Assembly (NCBI RefSeq): GCF_002101965.1
Contig: NZ_LQQA01000010.1
Span: forward strand, 124,001 to 188,000
From: Mycolicibacterium wolinskyi
Lineage (GTDB): Bacteria; Actinomycetota; Actinomycetes; Mycobacteriales; Mycobacteriaceae
Reading direction: 5' to 3'
DNA length: 64,000 nt
Below the pieces are notes generated by a model. That model ran no database searches. It was not told where the DNA came from and saw nothing but the letters and a program-made list of their open reading frames with translations. Position numbers and translations under genes: made by a program. Each line of letters starts with the position of its first letter. Within the stretch, counting starts at the first letter, position 1. This document shows positions 51,567 through 59,658 of the stretch, one piece after another.

Positions 51567-52805
51567 ATGAAGTTCCTGTTCGACGACGAGTCGTTCTCGT
51601 TCGAGACACTGCGCGCGGCCGGCTACGCGAACGCCGGCGGTGCCGATCTGGGTGAGATCCTGGTGACCGCTCGCGCCATCCCCGAGGGCGACGAGGCGGC
51701 ATGGCACCGGGAATGGAAGGCAACCGCGCAGCGCGTCGAGGCGCTCGGCCGTCAATCCTTGGCCGCCGGTCGCGCGGTCAGCGCGCGTGAGGCGCTGCTG
51801 CGGGCTTCGAATTACTACCGCACCGCCGAGTTCTATCTCCGCGAGAATCCCGCCCACGACCCTGAGGCCAAGGAGTTGTTCGCGCGTTCGCGCGAGACCT
51901 TCTTGGACGCAATGCCGTTGTTCGACTTCGGTTTCGAGCGCATCGCCATCCCCTACCAGGACACGACACTGCCGGGATACCTCTATCTCGCCGATGACTC
52001 CGGACGCGCGCGGCCGACAGTGATCTTCAACGGTGGATACGACTCGACACTCGAGGAGTCCTACGTCGCGCTCGCCGCCGGAGCACTCGCCCGCGGGTAC
52101 CACGTGCTGGCGTTCGACGGACCCGGCCAGGGTGCGGCGTTACGCGAGCAGGGCCTGACCTTCCGGCCGGACTGGGAGGCCGTGCTGACCCCGGTGGTCG
52201 ACTTCGCGCTCACCCGCCCCGAGGTCGCACCCGACGCGATCGCTCTCTTCGGCTACAGCCTCGGCGGTTACCTCGCGGCCCGTGCGGCCGCCTTCGAGAC
52301 CAGGCTCGCCGCGGTGATCCTCAACGACGGCGTCTACGACTTCTACGGAGCGTTGGCCGGCATGATGCCGCCGTTCCTCATCGACTGGATCGACCAGGGC
52401 AACGACGAGGCCGCCGACGCGGTCATCGGACTGTTGATGGCGGTGAACACCCAAACGCGCTGGGCGGTGCGAAACGGTATGTGGGCCTTGGGAATCGATA
52501 CAATTCCCGATCTCGCGCGCGCCTTCAAGGCCTACACGATCGCCGACGTCGCCGCCAAGATCACCACCCCGACGCTCGTGCTCGACGCCGAGAACGACCA
52601 GTTCTTCAAGGGGCAGCCCGAACAGGCCGCCGCCGCGATGGTCAACGCGAAGACCACCCTGGTGACGCTCTATGAGGCCGACGGTGCCGGCGAGCACTGC
52701 CATATGGGTGCGGCGTCCCGTGCCAATCAGGTCATGTTCGACTGGCTCGATGCCGAGCTACACCGGGCAGTTGCCCCCGGTGAACAGATCGCAGGTGGTC
52801 TGTAG
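51567..52805 (+). CDS. Alpha/beta hydrolase (FrsA/DUF1100-like)
   Basis: A 412-residue hydrolase with an N-terminal helical lid (about 1-125) and a C-terminal alpha/beta core. Nucleophile elbow GYSLGG (about residues 229-234), catalytic Asp in LDAENDQFF (near 338) and His in GEHCHMGA (near 376-380). AAGGAGATGCC precedes the ATG. Substrate unknown; this group includes acyl and dipeptidyl hydrolases. Overlaps the convergent exported hydrolase by 48 bp at its 3' end. Confidence 0.82.
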   Translation: MKFLFDDESFSFETLRAAGYANAGGADLGEILVTARAIPEGDEAAWHREWKATAQRVEALGRQSLAAGRAVSAREALLRASNYYRTAEFYLRENPAHDPEAKELFARSRETFLDAMPLFDFGFERIAIPYQDTTLPGYLYLADDSGRARPTVIFNGGYDSTLEESYVALAAGALARGYHVLAFDGPGQGAALREQGLTFRPDWEAVLTPVVDFALTRPEVAPDAIALFGYSLGGYLAARAAAFETRLAAVILNDGVYDFYGALAGMMPPFLIDWIDQGNDEAADAVIGLLMAVNTQTRWAVRNGMWALGIDTIPDLARAFKAYTIADVAAKITTPTLVLDAENDQFFKGQPEQAAAAMVNAKTTLVTLYEADGAGEHCHMGAASRANQVMFDWLDAELHRAVAPGEQIAGGL

Positions 52806-54656
52806 GCCGTTGAGTACACCGGCCGGGATGGCGGAGATGAAGTCGGTGACGCTGATGGCGCGCAACGACGTGAGCTCTTTGGCTCGTTGGGAGCCGATCA
52901 CCACCGCCACCGCGTCGCCCTCTGGCGTGGTGATGGTGAACGAGTCGCCGCCGTCGCCGTATTGCCCCGCGCAATCACTCTCGCAGGCCCCGGTGGTGGG
53001 ATCGATCTTCTCGTCGAACATGTCGTTGATCCATCCGGCGGACAGCTCGCGGACGGCCAGCGGGTTCTGCGGCTGGGGGAATCCGGCGATGACGTAGGCC
53101 GCGACCTGGATGAGCGGGTTGCCGCCTTGCATGGGATCCATGTGCACGCCGTCTTCGAGCACCACACCGGTGAACTGCCCCGGCCGGGCCTCCGACAGCT
53201 GATCGTTGACGTCGCTGAACACGTTGAGGTAGTTCAGCGGCGCGCCGATCTCGTAGATCGGGATGTAGTCGTTGGGGTCGTCGTCGCCGGGGTCGAGGGT
53301 TCCGTTCGTCTCCAGCTCATCCAACCGCCCCATGGCGTCGGGCACGATGGAGCCCATCGGCACCGCATCGTAAATCACCGCGCCCGCAAGGTCATTCGGC
53401 GCGTCCTCGCCGGCCTGACGCCGCGCGACCAACCCCTCCGCGTAATACCCGGCAACCCCGGGCGCGAAGCCGCCGCCCAACGAGTGCCCGACGAGGACGA
53501 ACTGCGTCGGCACGTCGACGTCGCCGGTGCGGCCCGCCTTCAATTCCGCGGTGCCCATGCTGGCGTTGAGGGCCGTGCGCTCCGGATCGAGGAAGAGCTG
53601 AGCAACCGCCTCGTGCAGGTTGTCGCCGCCCAGCCACATGCCGTCGGCCTCGAATGGGTTCGATGTGAACGTCGTGGTGACGACGATGCTGTTGGTCTGA
53701 TGTGCCAGATACGACGCGGTATAGCTGTAGATCGGCCCGTTCGCCAGGAATCCGTGCTGCAGATAGATCAGCCGGGTCGGCGCTGGTTCACCCTCCGCGG
53801 TATTCGGGAAATACCAATTGGATTCGACTTCATGGCCTTCGGAAACCACCAGCGTGGACGTGCTGACCTCGACGTCGTCGCGCAACGCCGGCGGCACCAC
53901 CGGGTCGCCGCCGACGGCGCGTTCCAGCGTGGCCAGCGTGTCGAACACGACGTCGCCGATCGCCGACAAGGGCTTCGGATAGTTCTGCGGCTCGGGATTG
54001 AGCACCAACGCCCCGAGACTGCGGAGTACGTCGTGGATGGTCTCGACGGGATCGTTCGGCGTCGGGGTCGCCGACTCCAGGGCGTTGCGCAGTGTCTTGC
54101 CGACCGGGACATCGCGTTGGTCGGCAACCTGTTCCGGTGGCGTCGCCACCGAATTGACGTCCTCCGATCGCGCAGCAGGCGCCGACCGAAGGCTGATCGG
54201 TGGCCGGACTCGGACTTCGGCGCTGCGCGGCGCATTCGTTTTGACGGTGGTGGTCGCATCCTCGACGGCTTCGCGAGCCGCGTCACCGATGTCGCGTACC
54301 GCGTTCCGAACGTCGCGGGTGGAATCCTGAATCGCGTTGCGTACCTTCGCCCGAACCGCTTCGCCGACCTGACGCGCCGGCCGATCGGACTTCTCGGTCC
54401 GGGTGTTCTTTTGTTCGGTGTCGTCGGCCTTGTCTGCAGTCGTGGTGTCGGCCGCTTCGGATTTTGCCCGCTGTTTCACCGAGCGGGTGTTGCTGCGGTT
54501 GGGCCGTTGATTCTCGTTCTGCGTGGCCGAAGCCTTGGTGTCCTGCTTCGGTCCGCCGTCCTCATCTGCGTTCGCCGTTCCCGCCCCGGCGAGCACCGCC
54601 GCCGACAACCCCGCCGTGAAAACTCCAGCACCAACCCACGCTGCTACTCGTGTCAT
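52758..54656 (-). CDS. Large exported alpha/beta hydrolase
   Basis: A 632-residue exported protein. ATG at 54656, with a G-rich GGGGGCGGGGGA upstream, gives a signal peptide (about 1-30, ANA-DE cleavage); longer frames are rejected because they overlap the divergent GTG gene. Residues 31-210 are a low-complexity, Lys/Arg/Asp-rich linker. The hydrolase domain (about 270-590) has YLQHGFLANG and GHSLGGGFA with the nucleophile Ser; a GGDSFTI region with cysteines ends it. The domain resembles lipase/esterase and PE-PPE-type hydrolases. Likely a secreted esterase. Overlaps the convergent hydrolase gene. Confidence 0.72.
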   Translation of the reverse strand: MTRVAAWVGAGVFTAGLSAAVLAGAGTANADEDGGPKQDTKASATQNENQRPNRSNTRSVKQRAKSEAADTTTADKADDTEQKNTRTEKSDRPARQVGEAVRAKVRNAIQDSTRDVRNAVRDIGDAAREAVEDATTTVKTNAPRSAEVRVRPPISLRSAPAARSEDVNSVATPPEQVADQRDVPVGKTLRNALESATPTPNDPVETIHDVLRSLGALVLNPEPQNYPKPLSAIGDVVFDTLATLERAVGGDPVVPPALRDDVEVSTSTLVVSEGHEVESNWYFPNTAEGEPAPTRLIYLQHGFLANGPIYSYTASYLAHQTNSIVVTTTFTSNPFEADGMWLGGDNLHEAVAQLFLDPERTALNASMGTAELKAGRTGDVDVPTQFVLVGHSLGGGFAPGVAGYYAEGLVARRQAGEDAPNDLAGAVIYDAVPMGSIVPDAMGRLDELETNGTLDPGDDDPNDYIPIYEIGAPLNYLNVFSDVNDQLSEARPGQFTGVVLEDGVHMDPMQGGNPLIQVAAYVIAGFPQPQNPLAVRELSAGWINDMFDEKIDPTTGACESDCAGQYGDGGDSFTITTPEGDAVAVVIGSQRAKELTSLRAISVTDFISAIPAGVLNGLQTTCDLFTGGNCPV

Positions 54657-54795
54657 TCCCCCGCCCCCTTGCGTGTCGAACTTTAGCGACGCTAACGGAA
54701 GCGACCGGGGTTGCGGGCGAGTTTCGACGAGATCAGTTGGTGTGCACCAGCGTCGTCGATCCGGGAGAGAATGGAGCCACCAGATTGGGGGCGGT

Positions 54796-55311
54796 GTGGC
54801 GTACACGGTGTCGAAGGTTCGCAATTCGAAACCAGACTTGCTGAACGCTGCCTCTGGGGATGCCGAGCAGTCGGCGTTGCGGGTCGACGCCCAGATCACC
54901 CAGGGGCGCGAGCAGATGGACACGCTGCGCGAGGACTGGATCGGCACCGCGTCAGACGCCGCCGGCAAGCAGTACGGCGAGCTCATCGGCTATCAGCAGA
55001 CCTACCGCGACCAGTTGCGGGCGCTCAAGGATGTGCTTGCAGAGCGAGGCCCGAAGCTCGTCGAATTGCGGTCCCAGTTGGACACCGCCGTCAACGACGC
55101 CGAGGGCAGATGGGATGTCGCCGACGACGGCTCGGTGTCGCCCGGCTTCTGGTTGGCGTGGTATGTGTTCACCAACCCCGCGGAGGCATTGAGGATCGAG
55201 GCTATGCGGATCGAGATCGAGTGCAACATCAAATTGCTGCTGGCTCAGTTCGAGGCCGAGGACCTCGCCACGGGCAACGCGATCCGCCAGATCGGCAGGG
55301 AGCTGGCATGA
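54796..55311 (+). CDS. WXG100-like protein, type VII secretion cassette gene 1
   Basis: A 171-residue helical protein. GTG at 54796 with a G-rich site upstream. The sequence has WxG at 48-50 (EDWIGTASDAAGKQYGEL) between two long helices, as in ESX/WXG100 proteins, but is about 70 residues longer than a typical WXG100 protein, with a second half (SQLDTAVNDAEGRWDVADDGS and a hydrophobic FWLAWYVFTN) of unknown role. ATGA overlap with the next gene means coupled translation. Probably a chaperone or secretion partner for gene 2. It lies far from recognisable ESX machinery. Confidence 0.65.
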   Translation: MAYTVSKVRNSKPDLLNAASGDAEQSALRVDAQITQGREQMDTLREDWIGTASDAAGKQYGELIGYQQTYRDQLRALKDVLAERGPKLVELRSQLDTAVNDAEGRWDVADDGSVSPGFWLAWYVFTNPAEALRIEAMRIEIECNIKLLLAQFEAEDLATGNAIRQIGRELA

Positions 55312-56483
55312 CACAGCCGACCACCATGACGGTGGTGATTGACGACCTGCGCGCCACCTCCGGGGTGATGAACGACATTGCGAGCGGGTTCTACAACGAC
55401 GGTGGCGGCCCGATCCTCAAGAGTGTCACGAGCGCCGACACCGAACTCGACAGCACGAAGGCTTGCGGCGAGGTGGGTGACATCATGCTGGCCTATGCGC
55501 AGACACTCGGCGACGGTGTGTCCGAGCACGCCGGCAAGCTGAGCGCCGCCGCCGGCCACTACGAACGAGGCGACACCGCGGCCGCCGAATCGATCGACTT
55601 CGATCCACCTGAGGAACGCGAACTCGAAGTCGGAGACGATCCCGGCGAACCCGGATACGACCCGGGCAACGAGTACGAGCAGGCACTGCAGAATGCGGGT
55701 CTGCTCAACGGCCCGAGCTCGGGCATGTACCGCGAATGGCTTCAGAACGCCGCCGACAACGACGTGCCCCCGGAGACGATCGTCGAGATTGCCCGCCAGC
55801 AGAACATCTCGCCGGCGAGCTTCGACGTGCTCAGAGGTTTGGAACGCGTCACCAACGACAACCAGAATGACGATCCCAAGGACGACACCGACTACTTCAT
55901 GTTGCCCGAGAATGTCACTGCGGAGCAGGCGCGTCAGGCGGCGCTGATGACCTACATCTTCAACGCGGGCACCGGGTACGGGTCCTCGCGAGGCAACGCC
56001 AACAACGACTTCGCGGAGACGCCCTACTCAGCGGCGGAGGTGCAACGAATCAAGGACCGTCAGGAAGCCAACAGCTGGAGCTACGACTTACTCGAACGGG
56101 CGACCGGAACATTCGCCGCCACACCGAACGGCATGGTGATGGGCGTCGGCGGCGAGTTAATTCAGCAGACCGTCAGCGCACAAGCCGGCACATGTGTCGG
56201 CGATGTCTTCGCAGTCAACATGGACCATCCACCCGGTGGCGCCGCTGAGGAGCTGCGCAAAATCATCCAAACAGGAACGCCCGCATGGCAGTCCGACGAT
56301 GGAAAGGTCCATCGGAACGTGGATCTCGACCTCGACCGAGTCCTGCACCACGAGGAGCGGCACTCTCAGCAATGGGCCCAAAAGGGCTTTCTGAAATTTG
56401 TGCAGGAGTACTTCACACCGACCGGCGCCGAACACAACCCGTTCGAGACCAACGCCGGCGCCGGCGACGGCGGGTACCACTGA
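55308..56483 (+). CDS. Putative type VII secreted effector with HExxH domain
   Basis: A 391-residue protein. Residues 1-100 resemble the EspC/DUF2580 substrate domain (TMTVVIDDLRATSGVMNDIA, then AAAGHYERGDTAAAESI). An acidic linker (105-130) follows, then a domain with DPGNEYEQALQNAGLLNG and a helical part (150-330). The last 45 residues carry HHEERHSQQWAQKG with HEERH at 348-352, a zinc-metallopeptidase signature, and Glu380 (NPFETNAG) as a possible third ligand. Stop overlaps the next start (TGATG). A secreted metallo-effector is inferred. Confidence 0.6.
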   Translation: MTQPTTMTVVIDDLRATSGVMNDIASGFYNDGGGPILKSVTSADTELDSTKACGEVGDIMLAYAQTLGDGVSEHAGKLSAAAGHYERGDTAAAESIDFDPPEERELEVGDDPGEPGYDPGNEYEQALQNAGLLNGPSSGMYREWLQNAADNDVPPETIVEIARQQNISPASFDVLRGLERVTNDNQNDDPKDDTDYFMLPENVTAEQARQAALMTYIFNAGTGYGSSRGNANNDFAETPYSAAEVQRIKDRQEANSWSYDLLERATGTFAATPNGMVMGVGGELIQQTVSAQAGTCVGDVFAVNMDHPPGGAAEELRKIIQTGTPAWQSDDGKVHRNVDLDLDRVLHHEERHSQQWAQKGFLKFVQEYFTPTGAEHNPFETNAGAGDGGYH

Positions 56484-57502
56484 TGCTCCGTCGTGTCGGT
56501 GCTTTCCTGGCGATCACCGCAGCGATCGTCTCATCGACCGGTTGTGGACCATTCCGGCAAGAGAATCCGATGGAAACCTCACTGCCGTCCGCCAAATTTG
56601 GTCTGCGCGTCACCGACGGTGAGTTGCGTTTCTGGACCGGGGCGCCATGTCCCGGCACCACCGGGGTCACCCTCGAGTTCTCGAATCCACAGACCGACGA
56701 TGCCACCCTCGAGCTGTCCACGCCGTCCTACGACGAAGGGCTCATGCCCGGAGTCGAGCTCGAGCACCTAAACCTCAACGGGCCCTATCCCGGCTTCAGC
56801 GTCAAGCAGCCTCTGCCACAGGGATTCGATTGGCACACCGCACAGCGTCTGGATCTGCTCGTCTACGGACCCCCGCACTCACAGGGCATTGGGATCGATT
56901 TCGCCCCGATCGCCTCCGAGATCAGCGAGCATTCGGCCGAGCACCCTGAGGACACGTACTACTTCCCCGACATCGGCTGGCTCAGCCCCGCCGAGGTCGC
57001 CGCGAAAGACGGCAAAGAGTTCATGACCGTCTGCACACCCGACCCTGCCAGGGACGAGGCCGTTGCGGCGACCGTCGGGGTCCGCGTCACCGATGGGACG
57101 CTCCGATTCTGGACGGGCACGCCATGTCCGTTCGACTCCGGTGTGGTCCTTACCTTCCAACCCGGGCTGGTCGAGACGACCCTGAAAAACACCGAGCTGG
57201 ACCCCGACTTCGAACACCTCAATCTCGGCGAGCCGGCTCCACAGTTCACAGTCACTCGCCCACTGCCGAACGACTTCGACTGGCGCACGGCCAAATCGGT
57301 CCTCTTCCGGCTTATCAAAACCGATACGGCAACCAATCGCGCCAACCAACTTGTGTGGAGCAAGACCACCGAATTGGCCACTCCGATCGCCGAGTCCGCG
57401 CAGCATCCCGCTGACACCTATTACTTCGAGGGTCACGGCTGGCTCAGCCCCGCAGAGGTCGCTGCAAAGGACGGATCAATTCAGACCATCTGCGGCAGGT
57501 AG
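56483..57502 (+). CDS. Lipoprotein with two tandem homologous domains
   Basis: A 339-residue lipoprotein (lipobox SSTGC, Cys21). Two domains of about 140 residues repeat: VTDGELRFWTGAPCP / VTDGTLRFWTGTPCP, LEHLNLNGPYPGFSVKQPLPQGFDWHTA / FEHLNLGEPAPQFTVTRPLPNDFDWRTA, and TYYFPDIGWLSPAEVAAKDG / TYYFEGHGWLSPAEVAAKDG (each in parts). Each ends with a Cys. Coupled to the effector gene. A surface immunity or receptor protein for the effector is one possible role; no known family was recognised. Confidence 0.65.
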   Translation: MLRRVGAFLAITAAIVSSTGCGPFRQENPMETSLPSAKFGLRVTDGELRFWTGAPCPGTTGVTLEFSNPQTDDATLELSTPSYDEGLMPGVELEHLNLNGPYPGFSVKQPLPQGFDWHTAQRLDLLVYGPPHSQGIGIDFAPIASEISEHSAEHPEDTYYFPDIGWLSPAEVAAKDGKEFMTVCTPDPARDEAVAATVGVRVTDGTLRFWTGTPCPFDSGVVLTFQPGLVETTLKNTELDPDFEHLNLGEPAPQFTVTRPLPNDFDWRTAKSVLFRLIKTDTATNRANQLVWSKTTELATPIAESAQHPADTYYFEGHGWLSPAEVAAKDGSIQTICGR

Positions 57503-57516
57503 CGTCTCGGGAATCG

Positions 57517-58146
57517 CTAGAGCCGGCCGGCCGTGAAATCGGCTGCCTGCGCGACCTTTCCGGACTGCACATAGGACACATGGGCACCCATGTCCCAGCC
57601 GCCTTCCCAACAGATCGGGTCGCCCTGGTTGCACTGGTCGATGGAGTTGCCGGCGAATTGCGGCGCCAGCGTCGGTAGCGCCCTTCCGGCGAGCATGTTG
57701 GCGAATCCGGTGCGCGGGGTACCGAACAGCGCCGTCGCTGCCACCCGATCGGCGACCTGGGGAGACGCCTCGTTGGTGGCCAGTTCGATGACCGCCGCCC
57801 CCTGCGAGTAGCCACCGAGCACGATCTTCGTGTTCGGACAGTCGGCGGCGATGGACTCGATGAGGGATCGCGCAGCGTCGACACCGGCCGGCGTGCTGAC
57901 GTTGAAGTCATTGCTCGCCGGGTACTCGACCGCGGCCGCGTCGACCGTGCGCGGTGCGACCCGCGCACGCAGGTCCTCGACGAACGGACCACCGACACTC
58001 CCCAAGCCGGGCGGCTCGTTGGTGCCGCGCGCGAACACCACCTCGACATCGGCGCATGGCGCAGCTGAGGCCGGCGCAGGTGTAACGGTCGGAGCAACCG
58101 CGGCCAATGCCGCGAGCGCCAAAATCCATGCGGGCTTGATCGTCAT
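57517..58146 (-). CDS. Cutinase-family exported esterase
   Basis: A 209-residue secreted esterase of the cutinase family common in mycobacteria. Signal peptide 1-29 (ASA-AP). PCADVEVVFARGTNEPPGLG opens the mature protein; nucleophile GGYSQGA (about residues 110-116); the catalytic Asp lies in DPICWEGG and His in GAHVSYV. Cysteines form the usual two disulfides. Start ATG at 58146. Convergent with the type VII cassette, so not part of it. Confidence 0.88.
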   Translation of the reverse strand: MTIKPAWILALAALAAVAPTVTPAPASAAPCADVEVVFARGTNEPPGLGSVGGPFVEDLRARVAPRTVDAAAVEYPASNDFNVSTPAGVDAARSLIESIAADCPNTKIVLGGYSQGAAVIELATNEASPQVADRVAATALFGTPRTGFANMLAGRALPTLAPQFAGNSIDQCNQGDPICWEGGWDMGAHVSYVQSGKVAQAADFTAGRL

Positions 58147-58195
58147 ACCGACCGATCGTACGAGCGCCACGTTGACGGGACCGGCTTGAGCCAGG

Positions 58196-58936
58196 TCACG
58201 AGGCCAGCGAGTTGCCCTCTCGCGGCGTCGAGGTCGACCCGCCCCGGATCCGTGGCCGCAGGCCGTAGTCGTCTGGGCGGAGCGCAATGTCGCCGTAGCT
58301 TGCGAGGTCTTGTTCGGTGCCCAGTGTTAGCTCGACCGCGGTCTTGGCCTGGAAGAGCGCGATCACTGCCTGCTGATGATGTTCGGTGCCGAAGGACGTG
58401 AGAGCCAGCGTGAGCTTCCGGTCGACGTACTCAACCGACTTCTGCAGTTCCGAATCGGCCGGCTCAGCCGGAGCATCGGCGCGCTGGACCGTTTCCTCGC
58501 CGAGGCTGCTGTACCAGCGGTGCCCGAGCGCGCCGAGAACGCCTGCGCACACCGGCACCACCGCGACCGTGCACAGCACACCGAGGGCGTTGTCGAGCGC
58601 GATGGCGCCGGAGATTCCGAGCAGCAACGCGAGCAGCGTAAGCGAGGACAGCTTGCCCGCTGTGGGCACCGCTTCGAACCGACGCCACATCTTCGCGACA
58701 CCGATCGCGCCATATCGAGCAGCGGCCGCCACGAACCCCGCGACGCCGGCCATGGCCTTGAGCACGAGGCGGCCGATGTCGTCGACCTGCTTGCGGCTGA
58801 TCGGCGGCTTCGGCATCGACCACGTGCGCTGCTGATCCGACGGTGCGGGCCCCGCCTGTTGCTCAGCCGACGTTTCGATGGTGGGTTCCACGCCAGTCAC
58901 ATTTGCCTCAGCAGACACATGGGTATCATCACTCAC
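58196..58936 (-). CDS. Hypothetical membrane protein
   Basis: A 246-residue protein with a disordered N-terminus, one probable helix around 62-80 and two hydrophobic helices (about 95-120 and 122-145; LTLLALLLGISGAIALDNA and VLCTVAVVPVCAGVLGALG), then a soluble helical tail (LQKSVEYVDRKLTLALTSFG). GTG at 58936. Not recognised. Divergent from the response regulator at 58998. Confidence 0.65.
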   Translation of the reverse strand: MSDDTHVSAEANVTGVEPTIETSAEQQAGPAPSDQQRTWSMPKPPISRKQVDDIGRLVLKAMAGVAGFVAAAARYGAIGVAKMWRRFEAVPTAGKLSSLTLLALLLGISGAIALDNALGVLCTVAVVPVCAGVLGALGHRWYSSLGEETVQRADAPAEPADSELQKSVEYVDRKLTLALTSFGTEHHQQAVIALFQAKTAVELTLGTEQDLASYGDIALRPDDYGLRPRIRGGSTSTPREGNSLAS

Positions 58937-58997
58937 TTAGGCCGGATGCTTGCGCTGGCGCGCCGATAGCCGGCACAGCTGTCGTACCTTTGACGCG

Positions 58998-59657
58998 ATG
59001 CGGATCGCAGTGGTGGAAGACGACGACGGTGTCGGTGAGGCGCTGGTCGACGCGCTCGCCGAGGTCGGCCACTCACCGGTCCGGATGCGCCGCGGCGCCG
59101 ACCTTCTCCTTGGCCACCGTGACGTCGACCTCGTCCTGCTCGACCTCGGCCTGCCCGACGCCGACGGGCTGACCGTCCTTCGGCAGCTGCGGGCGGTGAG
59201 TCAGATCCCCGTAGTGGTGCTGACCGCCCGCGACGACGAGCGGTCGGTGGTCCGCGCCCTGCGCGGTGGCGCCGACGACTACGTCGTCAAACCCGCACGC
59301 CTCGGCGAATTGCGCGCCCGCATCGAGGTCGTCGCGCGCAGGCGGATGGCAGCCGCCGACGAGGAGCCCGACACGGTCGAGTCCGGCGACATCGTCGTCG
59401 ACCTCAATGCCCGACGGGTCGAAGTCGGCGGCGAGGAAATCTCGCTCGCGCCCAAAGAGTTCGAGGTGTTGGCCTACCTCGTGGCCCGGCGGGGCGAGGC
59501 GGTCAGCAGACAGGAAATGATGGACACGATCTGGGGTGACGCCTACGTGGCGATCTCCCGCAGTCTCGACGTGCACATGACGTCGCTGCGCGCCAAGCTC
59601 GGCCGGCCGGAGGCCATCACGACCATCCGCGGATACGGCTACCGGTGGAGCACGTGA
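58998..59657 (+). CDS. Response regulator, OmpR family (TctD-like)
   Basis: A 219-residue regulator. Receiver domain (1-115) with EDDD at 7-10, phosphoacceptor Asp49 (LLDLGLPD) and KPA lysine near 99; winged-helix DNA-binding domain of the OmpR type (125-219; LAPKEFEVLAYLV, SLDVHMTSLRAKL, RGYGYRW). ATG at 58998. The paired kinase starts one base past the stop. Likely controls the downstream MFS and TAXI genes. Confidence 0.9.
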   Translation: MRIAVVEDDDGVGEALVDALAEVGHSPVRMRRGADLLLGHRDVDLVLLDLGLPDADGLTVLRQLRAVSQIPVVVLTARDDERSVVRALRGGADDYVVKPARLGELRARIEVVARRRMAAADEEPDTVESGDIVVDLNARRVEVGGEEISLAPKEFEVLAYLVARRGEAVSRQEMMDTIWGDAYVAISRSLDVHMTSLRAKLGRPEAITTIRGYGYRWST

Positions 59658-59658
59658 C

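Noticed and set aside
52887..54686. 599-codon plus-strand frame opposite the exported hydrolase
   Set aside because: Arg/Val/His-rich shadow of the real gene; no ribosome binding site and no domain.
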